Shown here piece by piece: positions 18,088 to 27,465 of a stretch of DNA of 64,000 nucleotides. The stretch's first letter is position 1, and every line of letters starts with the position of its first letter. The notes under the pieces are model-generated. The model saw only the letters and a list, made by a program, of their open reading frames with translations. It was not told the origin of the DNA and did no database searches. This stretch comes from Balneola sp. EhC07 (GTDB taxonomy: Bacteria > Bacteroidota > Rhodothermia > Balneolales > Balneolaceae). Position numbers and translations under genes: made by a program. The stretch spans positions 124,001-188,000 of the forward strand of contig NZ_LXYG01000018.1 in assembly GCF_001650905.1 (NCBI RefSeq), in the 5' to 3' direction.

Positions 18088-18501
18088 TTACTCATATTGA
18101 GTCTCTTTCCAGCTCCAAGCGTACCAAATGATAAACAACAAGGCGCTCACTTCAACAACCACAAAGAAAATATAGAATATCATAGGAGTGCCTACGAAAA
18201 CAGACGCTATCAAACCTAGAGTATGTAACGAGGCGACGATTATATTAGCCCAGCGATTCATACCGTATTTTAATAAACGTGAAAGGATAACCATTACCAT
18301 CGCAAGTTCTAAAAAAATGGCAGTACTCAGTAACATTTCAGGGGAGAGTAGTGTATTGATTAATTCCTCAGCTTCTGATGTTGTAGCAACAGCCTCACTC
18401 ATTAAATTTAGTACATCTGCGTACAGAATATTTAGTACATAAAATATCCATAGCGTAGATAGAATAACCTTTGGGTCATTTACAGCTTTATTTTTTTCCA
18501 T
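18088..18501 (-). CDS. DUF6326-like membrane protein
   Basis: 137 residues with four hydrophobic segments. The LSTLWIFYVLNILYADVLNLM start, the LSRLLKYGMNRWANII loop and the overall length match, from memory, a family annotated DUF6326; function is unknown. It lies with other small membrane proteins on the minus strand but is not overlapped by them. Confidence 0.65.
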   Translation of the reverse strand: MEKNKAVNDPKVILSTLWIFYVLNILYADVLNLMSEAVATTSEAEELINTLLSPEMLLSTAIFLELAMVMVILSRLLKYGMNRWANIIVASLHTLGLIASVFVGTPMIFYIFFVVVEVSALLFIIWYAWSWKETQYE

Positions 18502-18548
18502 GATTTTACCTCAGATCTTAAAGTTTCTAATTTTATTTTGTTTCAGAG

Positions 18549-18953
18549 TTATTCCTGCAAAATTATTTTTCTGTTCTTTAACATATAGAAGCTGAAAATT
18601 AAAAAGGTCATGCTAAGCAAAACGCTCATCAAACCAAGTTGACCATCAATATGTCCTTCGGGGATATGTTTTACAAATTTGTTAATGATGCTAAGGAAAA
18701 GTCGTGTGGCAGACCAAAGAATTAGTAAAACCGACCACATTGTAAGAGTCCTTTTAAAAGCGCCAGGTGACTTAGTTATGCTAAATAAGAATAAGCATAG
18801 AATCGTAATTATAAATAGCAGTGGTACAAAACTCCCGATCAATGCATAGAGTATCCCTTTACAAATGAAGAATATCAGCGTTATGCTTAAGCAAATGCTA
18901 AAAACCCGGTTCTTAATGATAGCTTTGAAAAGTGGAATCGTTAGGCTTTTCAT
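18549..18953 (-). CDS. Hypothetical membrane protein
   Basis: 134 residues, very hydrophobic, with four likely membrane helices. No domain recognised. Its start overlaps the stop of the M28 peptidase gene by 4 bp, so the two are probably translated together. That peptidase and a beta-lactamase-like gene form the upstream part of the same operon. Confidence 0.7.
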   Translation of the reverse strand: MKSLTIPLFKAIIKNRVFSICLSITLIFFICKGILYALIGSFVPLLFIITILCLFLFSITKSPGAFKRTLTMWSVLLILWSATRLFLSIINKFVKHIPEGHIDGQLGLMSVLLSMTFLIFSFYMLKNRKIILQE

Positions 18954-19897
18954 TTTATCACCAGTTTTTTAATTATATCTGAAATCAGATTAGAAGTCGA
19001 CAACAAGTAGTTGAAATCTACCGTCTCAAAGGTGTCATCTGGTGAGTCTTTATACGGTGTTGAATCGCGATGGTAGAAAAGTTCTCCTGCTCCGATCACA
19101 TTGTAGCCACTTGGTACAAAAGCGTCAAAATCTGTTGAACTTCTATCGTAACCGATTGGGTCAATGACAATTTCATAAATTGGGATATTGTGGGCTAAAG
19201 CTGTTTCTTTATAGATCGATCTTAGTGATTCAGTGGGGGAGAATATTTCAATTGCTTTGTCCTTGTTTTCGTCCCAGCCGACCATATCAAAACAATGCAC
19301 CGAATGGACATTCCAGCCTTTGTCTTTGATTAGATTCAGGAAAGCCTGACTCCCGATCAATTCTTCTTCTTCCTGATCAAAAAATGCGACCACAATATTC
19401 TTGTCTCTGGATTTCATTTCAGCGACTTCTTTAACGACACTGTAAATGAGAGCTATTCCCGTAGCATTATCAATTGCGCCCGGGGCATTTCTTTTGCCTG
19501 TATCGTAATGTGCTCCAAGAATAATATATTCATCACTCGGATTGGTAGCAGGAAGAATACCGTACACATTGGTGCCTCTATATGGACCAAAAAGTAGATC
19601 AATAGCCGGATTCAGATTGGCAGAGATGTAGGTTTGTTTCTTAGGTTCGATATTTAATTGTAGCAGTAACTCTTTTAAATATTTTGCTGCTAACTCCCGC
19701 TCTTCTTCAGACCATCTGCTACCTATGATCGTATTGTTGTTCAATGCTGAAGCTCCCGATAAATGACCAATAATTTGACGTTGATACTCCGCTTTTTCAT
19801 CTGAAAGTTCAGTAGCTATAAGTGTTTGATTGGCTTCATTAAGTTGACAAGAGATCAATGTCATTGCAAAATAAATCAGTATAAAAATGATTCGCAT
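18950..19897 (-). CDS. M28-family zinc peptidase, lipoprotein
   Basis: 315 residues with a lipoprotein signal (MRIIFILIYFAMTLISC). Zinc-ligand motifs of M28 aminopeptidases are present: GAHYDT, GAIDNATG and DQEEEELIGS, then the later aspartate in CFDMVGWD. It probably trims peptides or cyclises N-terminal Gln at the cell envelope. It lies 2 bases after the stop of the beta-lactamase-like gene and overlaps the membrane protein gene that follows. Confidence 0.88.
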   Translation of the reverse strand: MRIIFILIYFAMTLISCQLNEANQTLIATELSDEKAEYQRQIIGHLSGASALNNNTIIGSRWSEEERELAAKYLKELLLQLNIEPKKQTYISANLNPAIDLLFGPYRGTNVYGILPATNPSDEYIILGAHYDTGKRNAPGAIDNATGIALIYSVVKEVAEMKSRDKNIVVAFFDQEEEELIGSQAFLNLIKDKGWNVHSVHCFDMVGWDENKDKAIEIFSPTESLRSIYKETALAHNIPIYEIVIDPIGYDRSSTDFDAFVPSGYNVIGAGELFYHRDSTPYKDSPDDTFETVDFNYLLSTSNLISDIIKKLVIK

Positions 19898-19899
19898 GG

Positions 19900-21015
19900 T
19901 TATTTCTCCTTTTCACGCTTCAATATCAAAGAAGCCCATTGCCTCAGAATAGTTACCATAAGATCTTTTCCATTGGAACTGTTTGTCAACATGATCAGGG
20001 CACTATTTGTAGGCTGATGGATCAGTAAAGCCGATTCCCAGCCATCATTCGAACCTGTATGTCCGCTTACGGTAAAACCTCCCATGTTCATAATTCGAAA
20101 CCCCGATCCGAATTGACCTTTTGAAAGTTTGGTAGGTGTCATAATAAAAGACATGCTTTCATCTGTTATGACCTGCTTTTCTTTGAGTATTGCTTCTGTA
20201 AACAGTACAAGATCATCGACGGTAGCGTGTAAACCCGCGGCCGCTTTTGCAGTAAATCGTTCCAGATAGATCTCTTTTTCATTTTCATCATAAGGTTTAG
20301 CCGATGATCTCAGTATGTCCGTGGAAAGATTAAAACTGGTGTTCTCCATCGAAAGAGGGGCAAAAACTGCTTTCTCCATATACTCTTCAAATGATAAACC
20401 GGTCACTTCCTCTATAAGCAGTTGAAGAATGGTGTATCCACCTCCTGAATACTTAAAATCGGTATTAGGTTCATAGATCAACTCAACAGGTTCATCGGCT
20501 CTTACAGGACCGTTATCTCCGTTCAAAGAAGCTTCAAGAGAAGGCAATTCGGCGTCAGGAGAGAAGCCCGGATAACCATGAACCGAAAATCCTGCAGTAT
20601 GAGACAAGAGATTTCGAACCGTCACTTTAGACTCATTAAATTCTGATTCCGGAATCTTCCAGCGTGTCAGATAGTGCTCAACCGGTTTATCCAGATTTAA
20701 TTTACCGGATTCAACCAGCGTCATTATTCCCCATGCAGTAAATAGTTTGGAAACAGATCCAATATTAAATCCGGTTTCCGAAGTAGTAGAAACTTCATTG
20801 CTCACATCAGCATATCCGTAGCCTCTTTTTAAAACGACTCGTTTATCATCAATAATAGCAACTGCCATTCCCGGAACGCGATGTTCCTTCATTAGGTCAG
20901 GGATAATTTCATTAATTCTATGTTGTATGGATTGCGCGTTTATGCTAGTTGGATTATTGATGATTCCCTGTAAAGCAATTAGAAGCAGCATAATTGCAGG
21001 ACTTAATAAGTTCAT
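19900..21015 (-). CDS. Class C beta-lactamase family serine hydrolase
   Basis: 371 residues with an N-terminal signal peptide (hydrophobic near residues 3-18, NINAQS before the mature start). The catalytic SxxK is SVSK within IGSVSKLFT, the YSG motif is in FKYSGGGYT, and HTGSNDGW gives the KTG-like box. It is probably a periplasmic esterase or peptidase-like hydrolase. First gene of an operon with an M28 peptidase and a small membrane protein, which suggests joint peptide processing. Confidence 0.87.
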   Translation of the reverse strand: MNLLSPAIMLLLIALQGIINNPTSINAQSIQHRINEIIPDLMKEHRVPGMAVAIIDDKRVVLKRGYGYADVSNEVSTTSETGFNIGSVSKLFTAWGIMTLVESGKLNLDKPVEHYLTRWKIPESEFNESKVTVRNLLSHTAGFSVHGYPGFSPDAELPSLEASLNGDNGPVRADEPVELIYEPNTDFKYSGGGYTILQLLIEEVTGLSFEEYMEKAVFAPLSMENTSFNLSTDILRSSAKPYDENEKEIYLERFTAKAAAGLHATVDDLVLFTEAILKEKQVITDESMSFIMTPTKLSKGQFGSGFRIMNMGGFTVSGHTGSNDGWESALLIHQPTNSALIMLTNSSNGKDLMVTILRQWASLILKREKEK

Positions 21016-21226
21016 TTTGATCGGTTTGATTCATGTTTTCGCCAAATGATAAATGCTTCGAATCACAGCAAAAATTATTATGGACAGACATGCTTTACAG
21101 CAGGGTGGAAAGCATCCGCTACCTTTTAAATATGGTTAAACACGATGGATGAGTGGTTCGTCAACTTACAGAGTGGATTCGTCCATAATGTTTGCCCCGA
21201 TAGGATTTCAGAAGTAACTTAGTGAG

Positions 21227-22027
21227 ATGAAATTTTGGTCTAAATACCGTCGAACAATTCTTACGATTGTATTCCTGCTTATTTCAATTATTGGGATGGC
21301 TGAGTACAAGCAGCAGCTGGAACAGGAAAAGCTGATACAGTATGAATTTTATTTCTGGGCTTTTGCGATTCTTTTCTGGGGAACGCTTGCCGGCGTAATT
21401 ATTACGCAAACATACGATCGATGGGAATCATATCAGCAGCTAAAGAATGAACATGCTAAGGCTGAGCTAGCGTTATTGAAAAGTAAAGTCGACCCGCATT
21501 TTTTCTTTAATACATTGAATAACTTGTATGGGTTGACGGTCGAAAAATCAGATCAAGCTCCGGATGTAATTTTAAAGCTCTCAGAAATTATGCGATACGT
21601 GATCTACGATGGGAGTGATGACCGCGTTTCTTTAAAAAAGGAAGTAGAGTACCTGAAAAAATATATTGAACTGTTTAAAATTCGTTTTCATAAGAATGTT
21701 GATATTTCATTTTCAAAGAACATCGATAATGAGAATGAAGAAGTAGCTCCTTTAATACTCAGTATTCTAGTTGAAAATGCATTCAAACATGGAGCCGAAA
21801 AGCTAATTGAAAATGCTTTTATAGACATCAAGCTTACTGTTGAGAATGGAATACTCCATTTTGTAGTAAAGAATGATTTCAAAAAGAATACAGAATCTAT
21901 TAAAAAGGGGATTGGTTTAACTAATCTAATGAAAAGATTGAAACTCATTTATCCTGAAAAGCATCAACTGAGACTTCAAAAAGACGACCAACTGTTTACT
22001 GCTAATCTCATGATAGACTTGAAATGA
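21227..22027 (+). CDS. LytS-type sensor histidine kinase (His_kinase family)
   Basis: 266 residues with two membrane helices (about 10-24 and 41-61), a short cytoplasmic linker, then a His_kinase domain with His91 in KVDPHFFFNTLNNLYGL and a C-terminal HATPase (LVENAFKHGAEK, GIGLTNLMKRL). No separate sensory domain exists, so signals are probably sensed in the membrane. ATGA overlap with the LytTR regulator shows a coupled pair. Confidence 0.92.
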   Translation: MKFWSKYRRTILTIVFLLISIIGMAEYKQQLEQEKLIQYEFYFWAFAILFWGTLAGVIITQTYDRWESYQQLKNEHAKAELALLKSKVDPHFFFNTLNNLYGLTVEKSDQAPDVILKLSEIMRYVIYDGSDDRVSLKKEVEYLKKYIELFKIRFHKNVDISFSKNIDNENEEVAPLILSILVENAFKHGAEKLIENAFIDIKLTVENGILHFVVKNDFKKNTESIKKGIGLTNLMKRLKLIYPEKHQLRLQKDDQLFTANLMIDLK

Positions 22028-22737
22028 TTTCTTACCTGATCATAGATGATGAACCCATTGCTCATGGGATCATTGATAAGTATTGCGAGAACCTGCCGCA
22101 TCTGACCAAAAGAGGAAGTTGTTACAATGCTAAAGAGGCGTTTAGTTTGCTTTATAAGGAAAAAGTGGATCTCATCTTTCTGGATATTAATATGCCGGAG
22201 ATCTCCGGTTTTGAATTTTTGCGTTCATTGTCTGATCCTCCACAAATAATCGTGACTTCCGCTCATCAGGAATACGCTATCGAGGGATTTGATCTGAATG
22301 TAAGCGACTATTTGTTGAAGCCGTTCTCGTTCGAGCGGTTTATGAAAGCGGTGAATAAAGTATTGGAAGCGTTGGATGATAAAAAGCGGGTACGTGTAGG
22401 CTCAAACCCATCCGAGACTACAAAAGCCAGACTTTTTGTGAAAGAGAAAGGGGAGAACAGACAATATCAGATATTAGAAGATGAGATTCTTTTTGTGGAA
22501 GCATCCGGAAATTATTCCAAAATAGTGTTGGCAGATAAAGAGATCGTAACGCTGCAAAAGCTGTCAGACATTGAGGAGAGGTTATCGAAAGAAAACTTCA
22601 TGAGAATTCATCGTTCATTTATTGTTTCCAGATACAAAATTAACAGCATCGAAGGAAATCAGATCCATATTTCAGGTCACGCGTTGCCCATCGGACAAAC
22701 GTACAGGGAAGAGGTTAAGAAGTTGCTGAATGTGTAG
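22024..22737 (+). CDS. LytTR-family response regulator
   Basis: 237 residues: receiver domain with D54 in LIFLDINMPE and lysine in YLLKPFS, then a LytTR DNA-binding domain from about residue 138 (ILFVEASGNYSKIVL, FMRIHRSFIVS). Pairs with the preceding kinase. Its target genes are not evident here. Confidence 0.93.
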   Translation: MISYLIIDDEPIAHGIIDKYCENLPHLTKRGSCYNAKEAFSLLYKEKVDLIFLDINMPEISGFEFLRSLSDPPQIIVTSAHQEYAIEGFDLNVSDYLLKPFSFERFMKAVNKVLEALDDKKRVRVGSNPSETTKARLFVKEKGENRQYQILEDEILFVEASGNYSKIVLADKEIVTLQKLSDIEERLSKENFMRIHRSFIVSRYKINSIEGNQIHISGHALPIGQTYREEVKKLLNV

Positions 22738-22750
22738 TTGAGTTAAAGAC

Positions 22751-22972
22751 TTTTTCTTTGATCATGATCTCTTAACTTTTGTCATTTCGACCGGAGGGAG
22801 AAATCTGAAGTTCGTTAACAAAGCCGCGAGCATTTAAACTGCAGTAGAGTTTTGATACAATCTTCAAGTAAACATGCAAGGGCTTCAGTCCACAGTGCCT
22901 GAAGTTAGTTAGGTAAGCTATAAGGAGCAGGAGTTCCTATTTTGCCTTCCCAAACAGAAATTTGGGAAGGTG
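22751..22972. repeat. ~220-bp intergenic repeat, copy 1
   Basis: Imperfect copy of the sequence at 23850-24076. Shared landmarks are the ATTTCGACCGGAGGGAGAAA box at the left, a CTTCAG/CTGAAG hairpin, GTTAGGTAAGCTAT, and a CTTCCCAAA/TTTGGGAAG hairpin at the right. It lies just 3' of the lipoprotein gene at 23019-23669, and the final hairpin may end its transcript. Confidence 0.75.
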
Positions 22973-23018
22973 ATTGGATTTCAAAAAAAATATGTCTCAG
23001 AAATCTAAAAAACTATAA

Positions 23019-23669
23019 TTAATTACCTGTCACGCTCATCTCGGCATTATAATCATCAATTGCATTAACGATAGCTACAACTGTATTATAAGCTGAGTTT
23101 GATGAACAAGCCGGATAGTTTCCACTGCCTTCACCATTTGCAATAACCGGACATTTTAAAGCGAATGAAAAATCATACAGTGAATGTGCTTCCGCTATAT
23201 CTTCTTTAAATTTAAGCTGACAACTAGTTTCACTATCACTATGAAGATCGAATAAAAATTCTTGTGAAAATCTTCTGTTGTAAAGGAACTCGAACAACCT
23301 TTTTACTTCTTCTTCTGATCGTTCGTCAAGCATAAATTTATCGTTTATATAGCGAGCTTTATCGACAATATCTTTTTCTATGTTTTCCCAATAACCTTCA
23401 TTCAGGCCTAACTGGTCAAAGATTTCTTTCTTGGATAAGCTTTTAGTCTGTTCAGAATTCTTCTCAAGTTCTATCATAGTCGCCATTTTACTGAACTCAG
23501 AATTAGACTGATTATGAAGAGCAACAAAAACCGGGTCATCATAAAGTGCATCTGATAATTCAACCACCGTCATACGACTGTAATCAATTTTTCCTGTATC
23601 GAGAACAACTTCCTGACATCCAACAAAGAGCAGGACAAAACACACTGTAAGAGATAGTAATGATTTCAT
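23019..23669 (-). CDS. Hypothetical lipoprotein
   Basis: 216 residues with a lipoprotein signal ending LLFVGC. The body is helical and acidic, with several cysteines near the C-terminus (SCQLKF, LKCPVIANG, YPACSS). No domain recognised. It is flanked on both sides by the ~220-bp repeat, so gene plus repeat may form one duplicated or mobile unit. Confidence 0.7.
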   Translation of the reverse strand: MKSLLSLTVCFVLLFVGCQEVVLDTGKIDYSRMTVVELSDALYDDPVFVALHNQSNSEFSKMATMIELEKNSEQTKSLSKKEIFDQLGLNEGYWENIEKDIVDKARYINDKFMLDERSEEEVKRLFEFLYNRRFSQEFLFDLHSDSETSCQLKFKEDIAEAHSLYDFSFALKCPVIANGEGSGNYPACSSNSAYNTVVAIVNAIDDYNAEMSVTGN

Positions 23670-24111
23670 AATAAAAGCATTTGTAGTTCAAATTTTAAAT
23701 AGAAAAGCTCCGGAAAACCAATCTAATAACCCGTAGAAGAAACTTATCACTTGTATACGAGACCAATACAGGGATTACCTATTAATTAACAATGATTTGT
23801 AAAAAAATGCAAGGAGTTTAAATGAAAGGAATACCCGGGATTCAGTTTATTTTTCTTTGATCATTATCTCTTAACCTTTTGTCATTTCGACGGGAGGGAG
23901 AAATCTAAAAATATATTACAAAGACAAGGGTGTTTAAAACTGGATAAAGTTTGATACAAATTCTTTTAAAGTAAACAAGCAAAGACTTCAGTCCGCAGTG
24001 CCTGAAGTAAGTTAGGTAAGCTATTGGGAGCAGGAGCTCCTCCTATGCCTTCCCAAGAAAGAACTTGGGAAGGAGGTTAAATTCTTCAACAGCGTTCTAG
24101 AAATTTACAAG
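23670..24111. other. Intergenic region holding repeat copy 2
   Basis: 442 bp with no gene. The left part is plain AT-rich sequence; the right half is the second copy of the ~220-bp repeat. Confidence 0.6.
23850..24076. repeat. ~220-bp intergenic repeat, copy 2
   Basis: Matches 22751-22972 with scattered differences. Hairpins CTTCAG/CTGAAG, GGAG/CTCC and CTTCCCAAG/CTTGGGAAG are preserved despite base changes, which suggests the folded structure matters. It lies just 3' of the lipoprotein gene at 24112-24732. Confidence 0.75.
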
Positions 24112-24732
24112 CTATCCTCCGTTTCCTGAAATATGGTGCTCTAGCATCTGGTTACCGTCATCCCAAGCGGGACCATCCCAAAAACGTATATCATTTACAT
24201 TATATTTATATCTGCTTTCTCCTGCTCTATTTTTAAGAGTTTTCAAATCATAAAAATATAAATCTTTCATTTTATCAGAAATTTCCCCGTAGGATGAATA
24301 GTAATTTAGATTGATAATTATGAACCAATCTATACTCCAAGGTGAGTTCAAAGAATCTCTATTTCCTAAAAATGCTCTAGCATTATAGTGAATCCCTTCT
24401 GGATTTTCGGTTAAGTGCACTGACTGATTCGTGTTCTCAGTTACTACGATTAAGAATGATTGTAACAACTCCGGGCTATACAGAATCGTGTCTATAGAAA
24501 CTTTCTGTGTTTGTTGAAATCTTTGTGGAAAGAAAGGCCCCTCTTTTTTGACAATTAACGAATCTACTAAATCAGTCAATGATTCTAAATCACTTTGATA
24601 TAAAGAATCTTGAACAGACGACTTGTATTTAAATTCTTTTGGTGTTGCTCTTTCACCATTACACCCTGATAAGGTAATAGCTGAAATAGATATCGCAACG
24701 ATTAAATATATTACTCTGGTAAAATTTTGCAT
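24112..24732 (-). CDS. Hypothetical lipoprotein
   Basis: 206 residues with a lipoprotein signal (hydrophobic near residues 7-21, ITLSGC). No domain recognised. Its start lies 72 bases beyond the outermost attC site of the cassette array, in the same orientation as the cassettes. It could therefore be the terminal cassette, but no attC follows it; a ~220-bp repeat does instead. Confidence 0.7.
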   Translation of the reverse strand: MQNFTRVIYLIVAISISAITLSGCNGERATPKEFKYKSSVQDSLYQSDLESLTDLVDSLIVKKEGPFFPQRFQQTQKVSIDTILYSPELLQSFLIVVTENTNQSVHLTENPEGIHYNARAFLGNRDSLNSPWSIDWFIIINLNYYSSYGEISDKMKDLYFYDLKTLKNRAGESRYKYNVNDIRFWDGPAWDDGNQMLEHHISGNGG

Positions 24733-24804
24733 GGAATGTATTTCAGGAGAAACAGGGCCTATATATATTCTGTAAACTAAGTTTTACATATAAAGGGTGA
24801 TGAC

Positions 24805-24917
24805 GTTTAACGACCCGGCGGTTAAGCGGCACGTTACAATTTAAGGTTTTAGTTAAAAGCTACAAACGAGCATGCGCTGAACTTGATTCAGTGTCCGACT
24901 TGAAACGCTTGTTATAC
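24805..24917 (-). repeat. attC site A
   Basis: 113 bp. Minus-strand R'' GTATAAC at 24911-24917, L'' AAGCGTTTCAAG, L' GCCGCTTAACC, and R' GTTAAAC (24805-24811), a perfect GTTRRRY. The best-preserved site. Its middle is nearly identical to site C. Confidence 0.85.
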
Positions 24918-24919
24918 GT

Positions 24920-25159
24920 TTAGTTCCAAAGGTCATTTTCAGGATCAAAGTCATTAAGACAAATATCTTTTTCATCTATATCAAAAGAAACAGCTTGATT
25001 TAACATCGTATTTATAATACTTGTATAAGCAGCTAAATAGCCTTCTCTATATTCCTTGCCGTCTGCCTCAGGATTTTGATACTCATTTTTGGCTTCAAGG
25101 GCTCTTTCTTTAATGAGAAAACCCAAGTCTCTTAAATACAAACGATGTTTATCACTCAT
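24920..25159 (-). CDS. Cassette 1: small cytosolic protein of unknown function
   Basis: 79 residues, acidic C-terminus (DIDEKDICLNDFDPENDLW), no signal or membrane segment. It resembles a widespread uncharacterised family of ~80-residue proteins (LGFLLKERALEAK...GYLxAY) that I recall from proteobacteria. The stop codon lies 2 bases from the R'' box of attC A, which is typical of a cassette gene. Confidence 0.75.
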   Translation of the reverse strand: MSDKHRLYLRDLGFLIKERALEAKNEYQNPEADGKEYREGYLAAYTSIINTMLNQAVSFDIDEKDICLNDFDPENDLWN

Positions 25160-25176
25160 GAGGTAATTTGTTAAAC

Positions 25177-25303
25177 GTATAACGACCCTGCGTTTAAGCG
25201 GTGAGGGTTTTCGGTTTTTCTGAAAGTAACCAAATTAATTACTTAGCTGAAAGTTAAATTATGCGAAGCCAATACCCGAGTCCGATTTAAAACGCTTGTG
25301 AGT
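25177..25303 (-). repeat. attC site B (R'' degenerate)
   Basis: About 127 bp. R' is GTTATAC (25177-25183) on the minus strand, and L' is CCGCTTAAACGC. L'' AAGCGTTTTAAA is recognisable, but R'' reads AACTCAC rather than xxxTAAC. The stop codon of cassette 2 lies inside the site. Confidence 0.75.
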
Positions 25304-25889
25304 TGGCTGATGGCCTTCGCAAAGTGATAAAGTGTATTGCATAAATCAAACGCTCTCGTTCTTTTTCAATATCTAATTTCTCTGGAAATAGAAGCATGTT
25401 GGCATTCATACTTGGAGTAATTAATCCACCATGCTCTAATGTATCATAGTATTCAAATAGAAAATCATTCTTTTTAGAAGCTGTTTTCAAAAAAGCTGCA
25501 TAATTTCCCGAAGATCGAAGGTCTCTAAAAAAAGTTGAATCAGCAGTTCTGGAATCATGAGCATAACCTGTATACCAAAGCTTTTGTTGAAATGAATCGG
25601 GCAGTGTTGAAAAGAGCCTTTGATATTTTTTTTGATCAAGCTCTATTGCAATCACAGGACCGGATTTTACAGAATCCTTAACAACTTGAAAGAGCTCTTT
25701 ATAGCTGGGAATAATTTCAATGTCGGGTGTCTGATTAATTACTTCATTATCAAAGAACGTTAAAATTGAATCGAGATAAGCTATTTCAGATTCCGAAAAA
25801 TGCTTCTGAACAATAGGATCTTCTTCCAGAGAAATTGGCCCACAAGAGTAGAGCAATAGGAATAGAGATATTGAAAGAAGTTTTCTCAT
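25287..25889 (-). CDS. Cassette 2: hypothetical lipoprotein
   Basis: Start set at 25889 (200 residues), because MRKLLSISLFLLLYSC forms a lipoprotein signal. The longer frame upstream runs into attC C and lacks signal features. No domain recognised; the mature part is acidic. The last residues (ANSQAF) are encoded by attC B itself, so the site's left arm doubles as coding sequence. Confidence 0.75.
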   Translation of the reverse strand: MRKLLSISLFLLLYSCGPISLEEDPIVQKHFSESEIAYLDSILTFFDNEVINQTPDIEIIPSYKELFQVVKDSVKSGPVIAIELDQKKYQRLFSTLPDSFQQKLWYTGYAHDSRTADSTFFRDLRSSGNYAAFLKTASKKNDFLFEYYDTLEHGGLITPSMNANMLLFPEKLDIEKERERLIYAIHFITLRRPSANSQAF

Positions 25890-25900
25890 GTGGTTAAGCC

Positions 25901-26012
25901 CACTAACGACCCGGCGGTTAAGCGACACGTTACAATTTAAGGTTTTAATTAAAAGCCACAAACGAGCATGCGATGAACTTGATTCAGTATTTGCATAAAA
26001 ATCTAGTTAGTA
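25901..26012 (-). repeat. attC site C (L'' lost)
   Basis: R' GTTAGTG at 25901-25907, L' and the palindromic middle are nearly identical to site A. The L'' arm, however, is replaced by unrelated AT-rich sequence. A TAAC-type R'' remains at 26006-26012. Probably no longer recombination-proficient. Confidence 0.7.
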
Positions 26013-26019
26013 TCACGAT

Positions 26020-26851
26020 TTAGTGTTTAAAGTAAGTGTGCTTTTTATGCCATTGCAATTCTTCTTTATGGTTAAAAAGTTCTATCACACTTATCCTCCC
26101 CAGATTGTCATATTCAATTTTACGTTTATTATTGTTCACATTGAAAGCAACATTATCAGCTAATTCCTCAGGGCCTGATTCGAGAATTTTGCTAATAAGT
26201 TTTCCATCCTCATTATAGCGATATGTAATAAACCTATATTGTTTATCATTCCAATATTCAATTTTTCTAAGTAAGTCATTCGAGTTATAGAAGTATAAAC
26301 CTGTCCATTCTGTATCAGAATTTATTTTTTGGAACTCCTTTTTGATCAAGTCATCTTCATATTCATAGAAACTCCATTTTTCAAATTTTTCTTTAGTGTG
26401 GTAATTCATACCTCTATCTGTCAGTTCATGAGTGAGTTGGTTATCTGAATTATAGAACTTAGTCTGTATAAAATCGGCAGTATCTACATTTACTAAACTA
26501 TCAGTGGTAGTGTAAGACCCAATATTGTTGCCTGAGTTGTCATAAATCAATAATTCTCTTATTCCAAACTCACAATTATACATTCTACATCGGAAAACTT
26601 CTTTTAAAACACCAAGGGAATCGTATTTGAACTTATTCCTAGATTCATAACCTACAGACTCTACTAACTTTTCATTAGCATTATAATATTTGTAAGAATC
26701 TCCAGAGTGACCGTTCTCGAAAGTAGTCACAATTTTTAGGCCATAATCGTATTCAATCATTTGGCTAGAATCTGGAGTGGAATAATCAGGCTCACAAGAA
26801 GTACAGACAAAAAAAAAGTGTTATGAATAGAACTGGAATAATATATTTCAT
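26020..26851 (-). pseudogene. Cassette 3: YD-repeat-like lipoprotein, frameshifted at a T9 tract
   Basis: The intact downstream frame (26020-26760, 246 residues) has repeated KYY-, EYDNLGR-, YRYNEDGK-like units similar to YD/RHS-type repeats. It lacks any signal sequence. Directly upstream in another frame, an ATG at 26851 with an AAAGGAAA ribosome-binding site opens a lipoprotein signal that stops after 19 codons. Removing one T from the nine-T run at 26809-26817 (plus-strand As) joins the two and creates the lipobox VCTSC just before the mature part. It may be phase-variable, a recent null mutation or a sequencing error. Confidence 0.75.
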
Positions 26852-26870
26852 TTTCCTTTGTAAGTTAGAA

Positions 26871-26927
26871 CAACTATCGACCCCGCTGTTAAGCGGCGAG
26901 TATGGTTATAATTGATGAAATGTTATT
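26871..26927 (-). repeat. attC site D remnant
   Basis: Only the L' arm is clear (minus-strand CGCCGCTTAACAGCGGGGTCG). The R' box is mutated (ATAGTT instead of GTTAxxx) and no L'' or R'' arm is found before cassette 4. Decayed site. Confidence 0.55.
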
Positions 26928-26977
26928 ATAGCAGTCACTAAAATAGTTAAGAAAATTAATTTTAACTATTTATCTAT

Positions 26978-27430
26978 TTACCTAATTGGTTTTGGCATTG
27001 AATCTTTTCTTGCTAGAATTGAATCTATTAAAAACATAGATTCAAATCCTAAAGGTCCTTCAAGGGTGCCCAAAAACCACAACGAATCATCTGGCATTGC
27101 ATTATTGTAAGAAAAATCAAATCGGCCAAGCGAGTCAGTAACTCCTAATATTTGATAAGGTCTTTTCGGAGAATTTGTTATGTAAACAGTAACTCCTTGA
27201 ACAGTTCTATTGCAATACAGGTCAAATGCATAGCCTTTTATCCGAAGAGAATCTGAATACACGGTAGATGTCTGATCTTCAAAAATTATTTGTTCATTCC
27301 AGTTGCTATCAAACTGATCATAACCGATACCGTAATAATTTGAGCATATTTGTGATTTAAATATAGAACAGGATGCTGTTAAACATACAGTTGTGAGAAT
27401 AAAAATGAAGGGTGATAATCTATGTTTCAA
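26978..27430 (-). CDS. Cassette 4: lipoprotein with a carboxypeptidase-regulatory-like domain
   Basis: 150 residues with a lipoprotein signal (TTVCLTASC). The segment RIKGYAFDLYCNRTVQGVTV ... GVTDSLGRFDFSY resembles the small beta-sandwich CarboxypepD-reg-like fold, common in surface proteins of this phylum. Function unknown. Bounded by decayed attC sites D and E. Confidence 0.7.
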   Translation of the reverse strand: MKHRLSPFIFILTTVCLTASCSIFKSQICSNYYGIGYDQFDSNWNEQIIFEDQTSTVYSDSLRIKGYAFDLYCNRTVQGVTVYITNSPKRPYQILGVTDSLGRFDFSYNNAMPDDSLWFLGTLEGPLGFESMFLIDSILARKDSMPKPIR

Positions 27431-27465
27431 ACTCTACTAAATAAATATTGATAAAAAATTTAAAC

